The position numbers were made by a program, and so were the translations under genes. This document shows positions 9,155 to 17,626 of a DNA stretch of 43,846 bases, one piece after another. The notes beneath the pieces were generated by a model. That model worked only from the letters and a program-made list of their open reading frames with translations, was not told where the DNA came from and made no database searches. Position 1 is the first letter of the stretch. Each line of letters starts with the position of its first letter. Source of the stretch: Iningainema tapete BLCC-T55 (GTDB lineage: Bacteria; Cyanobacteriota; Cyanobacteriia; Cyanobacteriales; Nostocaceae); assembly GCF_014698965.1 (NCBI RefSeq), contig NZ_JACXAE010000001.1:1-43846 (forward strand), written 5' to 3'.

Positions 9155-9208
9155 AACCCTTCGGGTTCGCCAGTCGCCTACGGCGGGAAACCCGCCTGCA
9201 GCGCTGGC
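9155..9208. repeat. Compound hairpin repeat
   Basis: Nested and adjacent stems: AACCC/GGGTT (9155-9167), GGCGGG/CCCGCC (9182-9196) and an outer GCCAG/CTGGC (9169-9208). It is GC-rich in an AT-rich gap and can form a cloverleaf-like fold. It is probably a dispersed repeat rather than a gene. Confidence 0.65.
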
Positions 9209-9251
9209 TCACAATCAGCAATCCCCCATTCCCCATTCCCCAATTACATCT

Positions 9252-11483
9252 ATGCCTCATCCTTTATACGTCGCCTTCATATGGCATCAACATCAGCCAC
9301 TCTACAAATCTCCTAGCCCCACTTCTGAATTAAAGTCTCAGCAGTACCGTTTACCTTGGGTAAGATTGCATGGTACCAAAGATTATCTGGATTTAATCCT
9401 GCTTTTAGAACGGTATCCGAAGTTACACCAAACGGTTAATTTGGTTCCATCGTTGATATTGCAGTTAGAAGATTACGTTGCTGGTACGGCTTTTGATCCT
9501 TACTTGGAAGTTACTTTAACACCAACAGAACAACTGACCAGAGCGCAGCGCGAATTCATCATACAACACTTTTTTGATGCCAATCACCACACTTTGATCG
9601 ATCCCCACCCTCGTTATGCTCAGTTGTACCAACAGCGACAGGAGAAAGGACACGCTTGGTGTTTGGATTCTTGGCAATTGCAAGATTACAGCGATTTACT
9701 AGCTTGGCACAATTTGGCATGGATTGATCCCCTGTTTTGGGATGATCCGGAAATTGCTACATGGTTACAGCAGGGGAAAAATTTTACTTTGAGCGATCGC
9801 CAGCGCATTTACTCTAAACAAAGAGAAATCATCAGTAAAATCATCCCACAACACCGGAAAATGCAGCAAACAGGGCAACTTGAGGTGACAACCACGCCCT
9901 ACACTCACCCAATTTTACCTTTACTTGCAGATACTAATTCCGGAAGAGTAGCTGTACCAAATATGACATTGCCTCAGCACAGATTTCAGTGGGCAGAAGA
10001 TATTCCCCGGCATTTACAAAAAGCATGGGATTTATATATAGATAGATTTGGGCAAACACCACGAGGTTTATGGCCATCAGAACAGTCAGTTAGTCCAGAG
10101 ATACTACCGTATATTATCAAACAAGGATTTAAGTGGATTTGCTCAGATGAAGCAGTGTTGGGATGGACGCTGAAACACTTTTTTCATCGCGATGGAGCAG
10201 GGAATGTCCAAGAACCAGAGGTACTGTACAAACCATATCGGTTGCAAACTGATTCAGGTGATTTGGCGATCGTATTTCGCGATCATAGATTATCAGACTT
10301 AATCGGTTTTACCTACAGTTCCATGCCTGCAAAAAAAGCAGCAGCAGATTTAGTCGGACACTTACAGGCGATTCAACGGATGCAGCGCAACCAAGATCCC
10401 GAACAACCTTGGTTAGTAACCATCGCTTTAGATGGAGAGAATTGCTGGGAATTTTATCCCCAAGATGGTAAACCCTTTTTAGAAGCTTTATATCAAACCC
10501 TAGAGTTAGAACCGCACCTAAAACTTGTCACAGTCTCAGAATTTCTCGAACAGTTTCCAGCTACAGCAACAATTCCCGGAGAACAACTCCACAGCGGTTC
10601 TTGGGTAGATGGAAGCTTCACCACCTGGATTGGCGATCCGGCAAAAAATCGTGCTTGGGACTACTTGACAAAAGCCAGGGAAGTATTAGCGTCTCATCCA
10701 GAAGCAACTGAAGAAAACAATCCGCAAGCTTGGGAAGCATTGTATGCAGCAGAAGGTTCGGACTGGTTTTGGTGGTTTGGTGAAGGACATTCTTCCAATC
10801 AAGATGCCATCTTCGACCAGTTGTTCCGCGAACATTTATATGGTATATATCGGGCATTGAATGAACCAGTTCCACCTTATATCCGACAACCCGTAGAAGC
10901 TCATGAAGTAAAAGCAGATTATCGACCACAAAGCTTTATTCATCCGGTAATTGATGGTAAAGGTGATGAACAAGATTGGGATAAAGCCGGACGCTTAGAA
11001 GTAGGTGGTGCTAGAGGAACAATGCATAGTAGTAGTGCCATCCAACGACTGTGGTACGGAGTGGATCACCTCAATTTTTATCTTCGGGTAGATTTGAAAA
11101 CAGGAGTTCAACCAGGGCGGGATTTACCACCAGAACTAAATTTGCTGTGGTTTTACCCAGACAAGACAATGCACAACAGCCCTGTTCCTTTGGCAGAAGT
11201 GCCAGATACAGCACCAATGAATTATATGTTCCATCACCAGCTCGAGATTAATTTGCTCACACAATCGATTCAATTCCGCGAAGCTGGGGAACATTACCAA
11301 TGGTTTCCCCGTGTTAGTCGTGCTCAAGTAGCTTTAGATAATTGTTTAGAGTTAGCTGTGCCTTGGGCAGATTTACAAGTTCCGCCAGATTATTCCCTCC
11401 GCTTGATTTTGGTACTTGCTGATGAAGGGCGTTTCTGTAATTACCTACCGGAAAATGCTTTGATTCCTATTGAGGTTCCTTAG
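9252..11483 (+). CDS. Glycoside hydrolase family 57 protein
   Basis: 743 residues. The N-terminus YVAFIWHQHQPLYKSP is the first conserved GH57 region. WPSEQSVSPE (W274-E283, with Glu277 as candidate nucleophile) and LDGENCWEFYP (Asp394 as candidate acid/base) fit the third and fourth regions. GH57 enzymes act on alpha-glucans as amylases, branching enzymes or 4-alpha-glucanotransferases, so a role in glycogen turnover is likely, though exact activity cannot be read. After the catalytic barrel, the part from about residue 560 on is beta-rich (FIHPVIDGKGDEQDWDKAG) and resembles a carbohydrate-binding DOMON-like module. No signal peptide is seen, so it is cytoplasmic. A strong palindrome follows the stop codon. 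Confidence 0.9.
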   Translation: MPHPLYVAFIWHQHQPLYKSPSPTSELKSQQYRLPWVRLHGTKDYLDLILLLERYPKLHQTVNLVPSLILQLEDYVAGTAFDPYLEVTLTPTEQLTRAQREFIIQHFFDANHHTLIDPHPRYAQLYQQRQEKGHAWCLDSWQLQDYSDLLAWHNLAWIDPLFWDDPEIATWLQQGKNFTLSDRQRIYSKQREIISKIIPQHRKMQQTGQLEVTTTPYTHPILPLLADTNSGRVAVPNMTLPQHRFQWAEDIPRHLQKAWDLYIDRFGQTPRGLWPSEQSVSPEILPYIIKQGFKWICSDEAVLGWTLKHFFHRDGAGNVQEPEVLYKPYRLQTDSGDLAIVFRDHRLSDLIGFTYSSMPAKKAAADLVGHLQAIQRMQRNQDPEQPWLVTIALDGENCWEFYPQDGKPFLEALYQTLELEPHLKLVTVSEFLEQFPATATIPGEQLHSGSWVDGSFTTWIGDPAKNRAWDYLTKAREVLASHPEATEENNPQAWEALYAAEGSDWFWWFGEGHSSNQDAIFDQLFREHLYGIYRALNEPVPPYIRQPVEAHEVKADYRPQSFIHPVIDGKGDEQDWDKAGRLEVGGARGTMHSSSAIQRLWYGVDHLNFYLRVDLKTGVQPGRDLPPELNLLWFYPDKTMHNSPVPLAEVPDTAPMNYMFHHQLEINLLTQSIQFREAGEHYQWFPRVSRAQVALDNCLELAVPWADLQVPPDYSLRLILVLADEGRFCNYLPENALIPIEVP

Positions 11484-11485
11484 GT

Positions 11486-11510
11486 ACAGACGCCCCGGCG
11501 GGGCGTCTGT
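11486..11510. repeat. Family A palindrome; likely terminator after the GH57 gene
   Basis: A perfect 11-bp stem, ACAGACGCCCC/GGGGCGTCTGT, with a GGC loop, two bases after the GH57 TAG. Compared with the 3819 copy, GAGAC has become CAGAC with the matching change in the other arm, so pairing is kept. Confidence 0.7.
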
Positions 11511-11606
11511 AGAGGATTTTGCAAATATTCCGTAACAGTACTAGCCTAAAAATCTGTTTGTAGTTAAATTGGAAACATAATATTACTAAGGTCTAAATGT
11601 GATCTG

Positions 11607-12635
11607 ATGAACCTTTCCAACTCAACTCACCCAAAGATGCCAGGACAAACTAAGTTTGAGCAAATATCTTCTGGACAACTATTTCAGGGAAGATATAATG
11701 TACTGCAGATTTTGGGCAGAGGAGGTTTTGGAGTCACATTTTTAGCCAGAGATATGATACTGCCGGGAAATCCTTTATGTGTGATTAAACAGCTTTGCCC
11801 AAAGGCTACTAATCCCAAAAGCTGGGAACGCGCCTGCTCACGCTTTGAGAAAGAGGCAAAAACTTTAGCTCAATTGGGTAATCACTCTCAAATTCCTATG
11901 CTTTTGGACTACTTTGAAGTCAAGGGAGACTTTTATTTAGTCCAAGAATATGTCAAGGGTTTAACTTTAGCACAAGAAATCAGGCGAACCGGAACGAAAA
12001 GCGAAGGCGAGGTGAAACAGTTTTTACGAGAACTGCTGTCAGTATTGCAGTATGTTCATCAAAATCGTGTGATTCATCGCGACATTAAGCCCCAAAATTT
12101 GCTGCGCTGTCAAGATGATGGGCGGTTAGTGCTAATTGATTTTGGTGCAGTCAAAGACGAATTAGTTAAAGCTAGTCAAACTCCAACGGAAAAAACTGCT
12201 AGCACCAACTTTGTCGGTACAATGGGCTTTGCTCCCCCAGAACAGTTTTGTCTACGTCCCGTTTATGCTAGCGATATTTATGCGATCGCTGTAACATGTC
12301 TTTATCTGTTGACCAAAAAAGCTCCTCTAGAATTTGATAGCGATCCCAACACAGGCGAGATTTGTTGGCGAAAAGAAGTAGAGATAAGTGAAAATTTTGC
12401 CAGTATTCTCAGTAAAATGCTTCACATTTCTTTAGAAGAACGTTTTAAGTCTGTTGAAGATGTACTATGGGCTTTGAAAATGGAATCTTATTTACCTAGT
12501 TTGACTAATTGTCTTACCACTCAAAAGCTCAATAACAACTCTAAAAAAATAAGTGTTCAAGAATACGAATCACCTGTAGCTAGGAATGCAAATGCTATTA
12601 GAGAGTGGAGAAAAAAGTTAAATTCTCGCAAATAA
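11607..12635 (+). CDS. Hanks-type Ser/Thr protein kinase, no accessory domain
   Basis: 342 residues. Kinase core about 28-290: glycine loop GRGGFGVTF (37-45), ATP lysine K61 in VIKQL, catalytic HRDIKPQN (Asp159), DFG at 178-180 and an APPE-like segment (GFAPPEQF). All needed residues are present, so it should be active. The C-terminal tail of about 50 residues is Asn/Lys-rich with no recognisable domain and no membrane segment. Unlike the three other kinases in this window it lacks the N-terminal Cys4 motif and the WD40 part. A second ATG lies at residue 11, and neither start has a clear ribosome site. It opens a run of signalling genes on the same strand. Confidence 0.92.
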   Translation: MNLSNSTHPKMPGQTKFEQISSGQLFQGRYNVLQILGRGGFGVTFLARDMILPGNPLCVIKQLCPKATNPKSWERACSRFEKEAKTLAQLGNHSQIPMLLDYFEVKGDFYLVQEYVKGLTLAQEIRRTGTKSEGEVKQFLRELLSVLQYVHQNRVIHRDIKPQNLLRCQDDGRLVLIDFGAVKDELVKASQTPTEKTASTNFVGTMGFAPPEQFCLRPVYASDIYAIAVTCLYLLTKKAPLEFDSDPNTGEICWRKEVEISENFASILSKMLHISLEERFKSVEDVLWALKMESYLPSLTNCLTTQKLNNNSKKISVQEYESPVARNANAIREWRKKLNSRK

Positions 12636-12672
12636 AACATTTTTTTCCTTGAAATTTTATATAATGGGGAGC

Positions 12673-12698
12673 ATAATTTCTTTGAAAAAAGAAATTAT
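12673..12698. terminator. AT-rich hairpin between two kinase genes
   Basis: An 11-bp perfect stem, ATAATTTCTTT/AAAGAAATTAT, with a GAAA loop, 38 bases after the first kinase stop. There is no long T-run after it, so terminator function is a guess; it could equally be an operator-like palindrome for the next gene. Confidence 0.4.
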
Positions 12699-12750
12699 TA
12701 TGTATGAGGATAATTTGTTACGCAACCGTGCTATAGAGTAAATGATCTAG

Positions 12751-14805
12751 ATGATATGCTGTCTCAATCCTGATTGCCCCAGTCCCTTAAATTCTCATGG
12801 AAATAATTGTTCTACCTGTGGTAATCCACTTGTACCATTGCTGAGAAACCGCTTTCGTGTCATTGGAGTACTTTCTAGTGAAGGTGGATTTGGTAGAACT
12901 TATTTAGCATCCGATACAGATAAGCTAAATGAACGTTGTGTAATTAAACAGTTAGCACCAAAGTTTCAAGGAAATTGGGTGCTGAGTAAGGCAATAGAGT
13001 TGTTTAAAAAAGAGGCAACACAACTACAAAAACTTGGAGAACATCCCCAAATTCCTACTCTCCACGCTTTCTTTGAGCAAGACAATTATTTATATTTAGT
13101 ACAGCAGTTTATTGATGGGCAAAACTTATTAAAAGAGTTGCAACAAAAAAAAGTTTACAGTAGTAAAGAAATTGTCGAACTTTTGCAGAGTTTATTACCC
13201 GTCCTTAAATTTATCCATGAGCGTGGAATTATACACAGGGATATTAAGCCGCAAAACATTATGCGCAGAACCCCCCAACCCCCCTTAAAAAAGGGGGCTA
13301 AATCTTCACGCTTTTCAAAAGAAGTAGACTCAGATTTAGTTTTGATTGATTTCGGCTCTGCAAAACAGTTAACAGCAAAAGTACAAATGAAAACAGGAAC
13401 GACTATTGGTTCTCATGGTTATTCCCCCATTGAACAAATACGAGATGGTGCAGCTTACCCAGCCAGTGATTTGTTCAGTTTAGGTGCTACCTGCTTTCAT
13501 TTGTTAAGTGGAGTTTCTCCTTATCATCTCTGGATGGAAAATGGCTATGGTTGGGTGGGAAGTTGGTGGCAATATTTGAGCAACCCAGTTGATAATGAAC
13601 TGGCTCAGATACTTGACAAACTTCTGAAAAAAAGTATCCAGCATCGCTACCAATCTGCTGATGAGGTAATGAGAGATTTAACATCACTGCCACAACTGCC
13701 AATCTCAGTGGTAAGTACTATATCATCTACTGTGGTGCCATCAACTTTGCCACCCTCTTTATCAAGACGTGTCAATGTTAAAAATTTTATTTTATTAGGT
13801 AGTGCAATCGCGTTATTAGGTACAGGAGAATATTGGTATCAACAACGTCATTTAAAACAAGTTACTTCTCAAGCCACTCCGATAAAAAATAGCCCCATCA
13901 GTTTTTCTTCCAAGTTTCCCCTAGAAGAGTTCTCTTTAGCTAACACTATTAAGGGACGTAATTTACCTGTATCTATTGCCATCAGTCCAGATGCCAAGAC
14001 TATTGTCAGCGGTAATGATAACACAATTAAATTGTGGAGCCTAGTCACAGGACAAGAAATATGTACATTCAACGGTCACGATAGCAGAATTAATGTCCTT
14101 GCTATTAGCTCAAATGGGCAAACTTTGGTGAGTGGTAGTGAAGATAAAACTATCAAACTGTGGAATCTGGGAACTGGACAAGAAATTCGTTCCCTGAGAG
14201 AAATTTCTCCAAGGTTTCATGCTTTTGCCTTGAGCAAGGATGGTAAAGTTCTGGCGACTGGTAATGATGATCACACTATTAAACTGTGGAATCTCACAAC
14301 TGGTCAAGTTCGTACTCTTTTTGGACACTCATTTGCAGTTCACTCTGTTGCTATTACTCCTGATGGAAAAACTCTTGCCAGTGGTAGTTTTGACCAAACA
14401 ATTAGACTATGGAATTTAACAACTGGACAACATATTCGTACATTAACAGGGCATTCGGATAAAGTAAGCTTTGTTACTGTTAGTTCTAATGGACAAATTC
14501 TTGCCAGTGCTAGTTTTGACAAAACAATTAAACTGTGGAATTTGGCAACTGGGGAACTCCTCAACACATTAATAGGACATTCTGACAAGGTAACATCTAT
14601 TGCTATTAGCCCTGATGGAAAAACTCTTGCTAGTGGCAGTTCTGATCAAACAATTAAATTGTGGGATTTAGCAACAGGAAAACTCATTCGTACACTAACA
14701 GGTCATTCTTACCCAGTTCAATCTATCAGTTTTAGTCCTGATGGCTTTACTTTAATTAGTAGTAGCGAAGATCACACTGTTAAGATTTGGCACTTATCTC
14801 TTTAG
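12751..14805 (+). CDS. Membrane Ser/Thr kinase: Cys4 motif, kinase, TM, seven WD40 repeats
   Basis: 684 residues. The N-terminal Cys4 motif (C4, C9, C20, C23; CLNPDC...CSTCG) resembles that of the Synechocystis kinase SpkB, reported to be thiol-redox sensitive. Kinase core about 35-310: K66 in VIKQL, HRDIKPQN (Asp164), DFG at 200-202. The glycine loop is altered (LSSEGGFGRT), lacking the first glycine. Between HRD and DFG lies an extra Pro/Lys-rich segment (PQPPLKKGAKSSRF) encoded by a palindromic repeat. A membrane segment follows near 336-354 (FILLGSAIALLGTGEYW). About seven WD40 repeats then run to the end, probably one propeller on the extracytoplasmic side. A ligand-sensing propeller driving a cytoplasmic kinase is a plausible reading. 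Confidence 0.92.
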   Translation: MICCLNPDCPSPLNSHGNNCSTCGNPLVPLLRNRFRVIGVLSSEGGFGRTYLASDTDKLNERCVIKQLAPKFQGNWVLSKAIELFKKEATQLQKLGEHPQIPTLHAFFEQDNYLYLVQQFIDGQNLLKELQQKKVYSSKEIVELLQSLLPVLKFIHERGIIHRDIKPQNIMRRTPQPPLKKGAKSSRFSKEVDSDLVLIDFGSAKQLTAKVQMKTGTTIGSHGYSPIEQIRDGAAYPASDLFSLGATCFHLLSGVSPYHLWMENGYGWVGSWWQYLSNPVDNELAQILDKLLKKSIQHRYQSADEVMRDLTSLPQLPISVVSTISSTVVPSTLPPSLSRRVNVKNFILLGSAIALLGTGEYWYQQRHLKQVTSQATPIKNSPISFSSKFPLEEFSLANTIKGRNLPVSIAISPDAKTIVSGNDNTIKLWSLVTGQEICTFNGHDSRINVLAISSNGQTLVSGSEDKTIKLWNLGTGQEIRSLREISPRFHAFALSKDGKVLATGNDDHTIKLWNLTTGQVRTLFGHSFAVHSVAITPDGKTLASGSFDQTIRLWNLTTGQHIRTLTGHSDKVSFVTVSSNGQILASASFDKTIKLWNLATGELLNTLIGHSDKVTSIAISPDGKTLASGSSDQTIKLWDLATGKLIRTLTGHSYPVQSISFSPDGFTLISSSEDHTVKIWHLSL
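13270..13298. repeat. C/G-rich palindromic repeat inside a kinase gene
   Basis: Stem CCCCCTT (13280-13286) and AAGGGGG (13291-13297), preceded by a second C-run. It reads through in frame and adds residues between the catalytic loop and DFG that the sister kinases lack. Confidence 0.65.
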
Positions 14806-15074
14806 AGTTATTTTTGGTGCATTACTGTTAACGCCTAATGCTACGTATCTGTAGGTGCGGCATCGCCCTGCCTACATGTATCTCAAAAATTAAATAATAG
14901 TTACATAATTTAATTAAAAAAAAATTTAATTAAATTGTAAAAAAAATACATTAAAAATTAGAGAAAACGTCCGGAATTGTTTTGCGTCTATTAGTAACTA
15001 ACTTTATTCACACAAAAGTTAGATGTTCTATTTTTATCAATGTAACAAGATCGGAAAATAAAATTGTTTTTTCT

Positions 15075-16115
15075 ATGCGGTCTACTTTGTCGAATACTAG
15101 AATAAGAACCGCTGTAACGGTTGCAGCACTTACTCTAATGGCGTTGGGAGGATGGTACTTGCAATCTTTGTCTACAAGCAGTGTATCTTCTTCTGCCACT
15201 CAGCCGTCAAAAACACCCAGGATAAATTTTGCTCCTGCCTTCACTCTTGTGGGACATTCTGATGCTGTGTTGGCGATCGCGATTAGCCCAGACGGAAATA
15301 CTCTTGCTAGTGTTAGTAGTGACAAAACAATCAAATTGTGGAATCTTTCCACAGGACTGGAAATCCGCACTCTGACAGGTCATTCTGACTGGGTTAATTC
15401 AGTAGCTATTAGTCCAGATGGACAGACTCTTGCTAGTAGTAGTACTGATAAAACAATCAAATTATGGAATCTAGCAACGGGACAACCAATCCACACTTTG
15501 AAAGGACATTTAGCCTCAGTAGGAGCGATCGCATGGAGTCCAGATGGTAAAACTTTAGCGAGTGGTAGCTGGGATCAGACAGTTAAAATTTGGAATGTAG
15601 ATATGGGAAAGGAGATTCGTACTCTGAAGGGAGAAGAGGACTTAGTAATCTCTATAGCTATCAGTCCTGATGGAAATACACTTGCTAGTAGTAATTATTT
15701 TGACCATTCCATCCAATTATGGAATTTAACCACAGGCAGAGAAATTGATACTCTCAGCGGACATTCTGATACTGTCAATTCCTTAGCTTTCAGTCCAGAC
15801 GGGAAAACTTTAGCTAGTGGAAGTTGGGATCAAACGATTAAACTGTGGAAACTATCAACAAAAGTAGAAATTCTTACTCTCACAGGTCATACTAATCGAA
15901 TTGGCTCGATTGCTTATAGCCCTAATGGCAACATCCTAGCTAGTACAAGTTGGGACAAAAGTGTAAAACTGTGGAATTTAAATACAGCTAGAGAAATCTC
16001 CACACTCAAAGGTCATGCTAGCCGAGTTTGGTCTGTCGCCTTCAGCCCCGATGGGAAAACTTTAGCGAGTAGTGGTTTTGACAAAACCATCAAGATTTGG
16101 CGAATGTCTGAATGA
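15075..16115 (+). CDS. Membrane-anchored WD40 protein without a kinase
   Basis: 346 residues from the ATG at 15075. An upstream TTG at 14982 gives a longer frame, but the added residues look non-coding. From this ATG the protein begins with a basic stretch and a hydrophobic segment (TAVTVAALTLMALGGWYL), a signal anchor. A Ser/Thr-rich linker follows, then seven WD40 repeats of the form GHSDxVNSVAISPDGxTLAS ending in D(K/Q)TIKLWNL, enough for one closed propeller. The repeats closely resemble the C-terminal halves of the neighbouring kinases, so the gene probably arose by duplication of that part with loss of the kinase. It may act as a partner or decoy sensor. It converges on the FHA gene with 41 bases between stops. 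Confidence 0.85.
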   Translation: MRSTLSNTRIRTAVTVAALTLMALGGWYLQSLSTSSVSSSATQPSKTPRINFAPAFTLVGHSDAVLAIAISPDGNTLASVSSDKTIKLWNLSTGLEIRTLTGHSDWVNSVAISPDGQTLASSSTDKTIKLWNLATGQPIHTLKGHLASVGAIAWSPDGKTLASGSWDQTVKIWNVDMGKEIRTLKGEEDLVISIAISPDGNTLASSNYFDHSIQLWNLTTGREIDTLSGHSDTVNSLAFSPDGKTLASGSWDQTIKLWKLSTKVEILTLTGHTNRIGSIAYSPNGNILASTSWDKSVKLWNLNTAREISTLKGHASRVWSVAFSPDGKTLASSGFDKTIKIWRMSE

Positions 16116-16156
16116 TTTGTGTAAATCGCCCAGGAGGCTAAAAAATTTTGGTAAGA

Positions 16157-16687
16157 TTAAAATCTTAGTAATTTCTTGAGCGATCGCCAAATATTTTTCC
16201 AGATTTTGCTGAGTAACCTGAAAAGTTTATTCAGATATTCAAAAGGACCTTGTTTTACAGGAACAAGTTCAATTTGAATTACTGTAGGTGGATGATTCAG
16301 TTGGGTATCGAATTCTGGAACTATAATTTCTTTACGTATAAATAAAAACGTTACCTTACTTCCATGACCCAAGTCTATTTTATCACCGAACTGCAGTGGG
16401 TAAGGTTTTCTTGGCTCTAACTTGATGTTATTCAGATACGTACCATTAGAACTACTTAAATCTACAATATAATAAGTATTTAATTTTACATAAATTTCTG
16501 CATGAAGGCGAGAGACAAAATCGGCATTTGGTAAATTTGCCACATTGATATCTGGTATAAATTGATCTTTTGGTTTACCCAAACGAATGATAGTAAAATT
16601 CGATTGTAGCTCAAAAGAAGTATTAGTTTGAACATGAAAAAGCTCTAAACTGGTCTGTGTATTCTGTAATTCGTGTGGATTGTGCAT
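16157..16687 (-). CDS. FHA-domain protein with a cationic C-terminal helix
   Basis: 176 residues. The FHA fold spans about 15-120 with the phosphothreonine-binding residues in place: G37 in IIRLGK, S59-R60-x-H62 in SRLHAEI, and N81-G82-T83 in SSSNGTYLNN. FHA domains bind phosphothreonine peptides and commonly partner Ser/Thr kinases, four of which are encoded in this window. After a proline-containing linker, residues 152-176 form a strongly basic amphipathic segment (KLFRLLSKIWKNIWR, then SLKKLLRF) that could lie on the membrane. No enzymatic domain is fused. It stands on the opposite strand from the kinases with its own upstream region. Confidence 0.88.
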   Translation of the reverse strand: MHNPHELQNTQTSLELFHVQTNTSFELQSNFTIIRLGKPKDQFIPDINVANLPNADFVSRLHAEIYVKLNTYYIVDLSSSNGTYLNNIKLEPRKPYPLQFGDKIDLGHGSKVTFLFIRKEIIVPEFDTQLNHPPTVIQIELVPVKQGPFEYLNKLFRLLSKIWKNIWRSLKKLLRF

Positions 16688-17066
16688 GGTTTGTGTTCGC
16701 AGAGCAATTTCTCAATTAATCCAGATTATTGTCTTAATTTTAATACTTAAATCATCTGTATAGTATTATCTGTATAATTAGCTTGGCACAAATAAATTTA
16801 ACAATCACAATCCTATTTGATTTGCGAACATCGAAACCCTCAGAATCCCGCTTTCTTGGCGAAAGCGGGATTCTAGTTTGCTCACGAATGATTTAGGATT
16901 GCTATAGTAAGGATCGTCTTTTGTCCTTTGTCATTTTTTATAATTAGGGTTTTAAGGATATTTACGTTTTGTAACATCGTTCGGTTTATTATTACTGAAA
17001 TATTTAAAGTAATATTTTATACTTAAAAAATAAAGCATAAAAAACAGATGAGCAGGAGAAATCATC
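16688..17066. other. Intergenic region holding a MITE-like repeat
   Basis: 379 AT-rich bases between the start of the leftward FHA gene and the WD40 remnant. Apart from the palindromic element at 16808-16905 I see no gene or clear promoter. Confidence 0.55.
16808..16905. repeat. Dispersed palindromic element, family B, copy 2
   Basis: The core stem AGAATCCCGCTTTC (16842-16855) pairs with GAAAGCGGGATTCT (16861-16874). Short outer inverted ends CAATCCTA (16808-16815) and TAGGATTG (16894-16901) bound it. The arms differ from copy 1 at two positions per half, both with matching changes in the opposite arm, so the structure is conserved rather than the sequence. Confidence 0.7.
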
Positions 17067-17111
17067 AGTAGTTTTGACAAGACTATTAAAACTTGCCCAA
17101 TGTCAGTGTAA
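17067..17111 (+). pseudogene. Decayed C-terminal end of a WD40 gene
   Basis: This frame reads SSFDKTIKTCPMSV and then a stop. The free-standing WD40 protein ends SSGFDKTIKIWRMSE. The DNA is also alike, with a few substitutions and one missing codon. Upstream similarity fades within about 30 bases. It is a leftover of a further WD40 gene copy. Confidence 0.6.
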
Positions 17112-17169
17112 AAAGGTAAAATGTGCAAGGGATAAAACGAACAATTTTCTACTCACTTATGGAGGAAAA

Positions 17170-17421
17170 ATGAAAATTAAAGGAATAAAACGTGGCAAAA
17201 CTATAGAATTATCAGAAGAGCTTAACATTCCTGATGCTCAAGAAGTATTAATTGAAATTCTAGATGCTCAACTAATTAATGAAGAAGAACGGCATCAAAA
17301 GCTGAAGGAGTTATTTGCAATTTCTTTGGAAGATAGACAAGAGTGGGTAAAAATTGGCGAAGAACTAGATAGAGAACGCAAGGCAGATATTGAAAAACAA
17401 AAACATGAAAGTACATTATAA
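17170..17421 (+). CDS. Antitoxin-like protein (AF2212/DUF104-like)
   Basis: 83 residues from the ATG at 17170, chosen because GGAGG (17161-17165) lies four bases before it; a longer frame from 17074 lacks such a site and overlaps the WD40 remnant. The N-terminus MKIKGIKRGKTIELSEEL, then IPDAQEVLIEI, is the short swapped-hairpin DNA-binding pattern of AF2212-like/VapB-type antitoxins. The rest is a charged helix rich in Glu and Lys (LEDRQEWVKIGEELDRERK) of the kind that wraps a PIN toxin. A truncated PIN toxin follows after six bases, so the antitoxin now appears orphaned. Confidence 0.7.
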   Translation: MKIKGIKRGKTIELSEELNIPDAQEVLIEILDAQLINEEERHQKLKELFAISLEDRQEWVKIGEELDRERKADIEKQKHESTL

Positions 17422-17427
17422 ACGCTT

Positions 17428-17514
17428 GTGTATCTACTAGATAGTAATATTTGTATTGCCACTAAAGATTTTATCAATATTCCTAATTTAGAATTAGAGA
17501 ATTGGTTAGCCTGA
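17428..17514 (+). pseudogene. vapC: VapC-type PIN toxin with its middle deleted
   Basis: The frame from GTG at 17428 reads VYLLDSNICIATKDF, continues INIPNLELENW and stops at 17512-17514, 28 residues in all. The first part is the N-terminal PIN motif with the first metal-binding Asp (LLDSN). The last part matches the usual PIN C-terminus (DF..IP.L.LENW). About 100 residues holding the other acidic residues are missing, with the frame kept. It cannot be an active nuclease. Confidence 0.7.
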
Positions 17515-17592
17515 GAAGATTAGTGAAGGTATCTTAGCTGCTCAGTAATGAGAAATTTAAAGAAATTACCAAGCAAAATTTTCTAGGCGATA

Positions 17593-17604
17593 TGATATAT
17601 ATCA
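17593..17604. promoter_or_regulatory. Perfect 12-bp palindrome upstream of a kinase gene
   Basis: TGATATATATCA ends 22 bases before the kinase ATG at 17627. It could be an operator or a promoter element. Short AT palindromes also arise by chance. Confidence 0.2.
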
Positions 17605-17626
17605 GCACAGTCATGCTTGCAAGACG

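Noticed and set aside
9155-9208. Cloverleaf-like fold that might be a tRNA
   Set aside because: No tRNA consensus (no T-loop GTTCRA, no proper acceptor stem); it is a hairpin repeat. I saw no tRNA or rRNA gene in the window.
13950-14805. Regular repeats that might suggest a CRISPR array
   Set aside because: The period is about 126 bases, codes for WD40 repeats and has no constant repeat with unique spacers.
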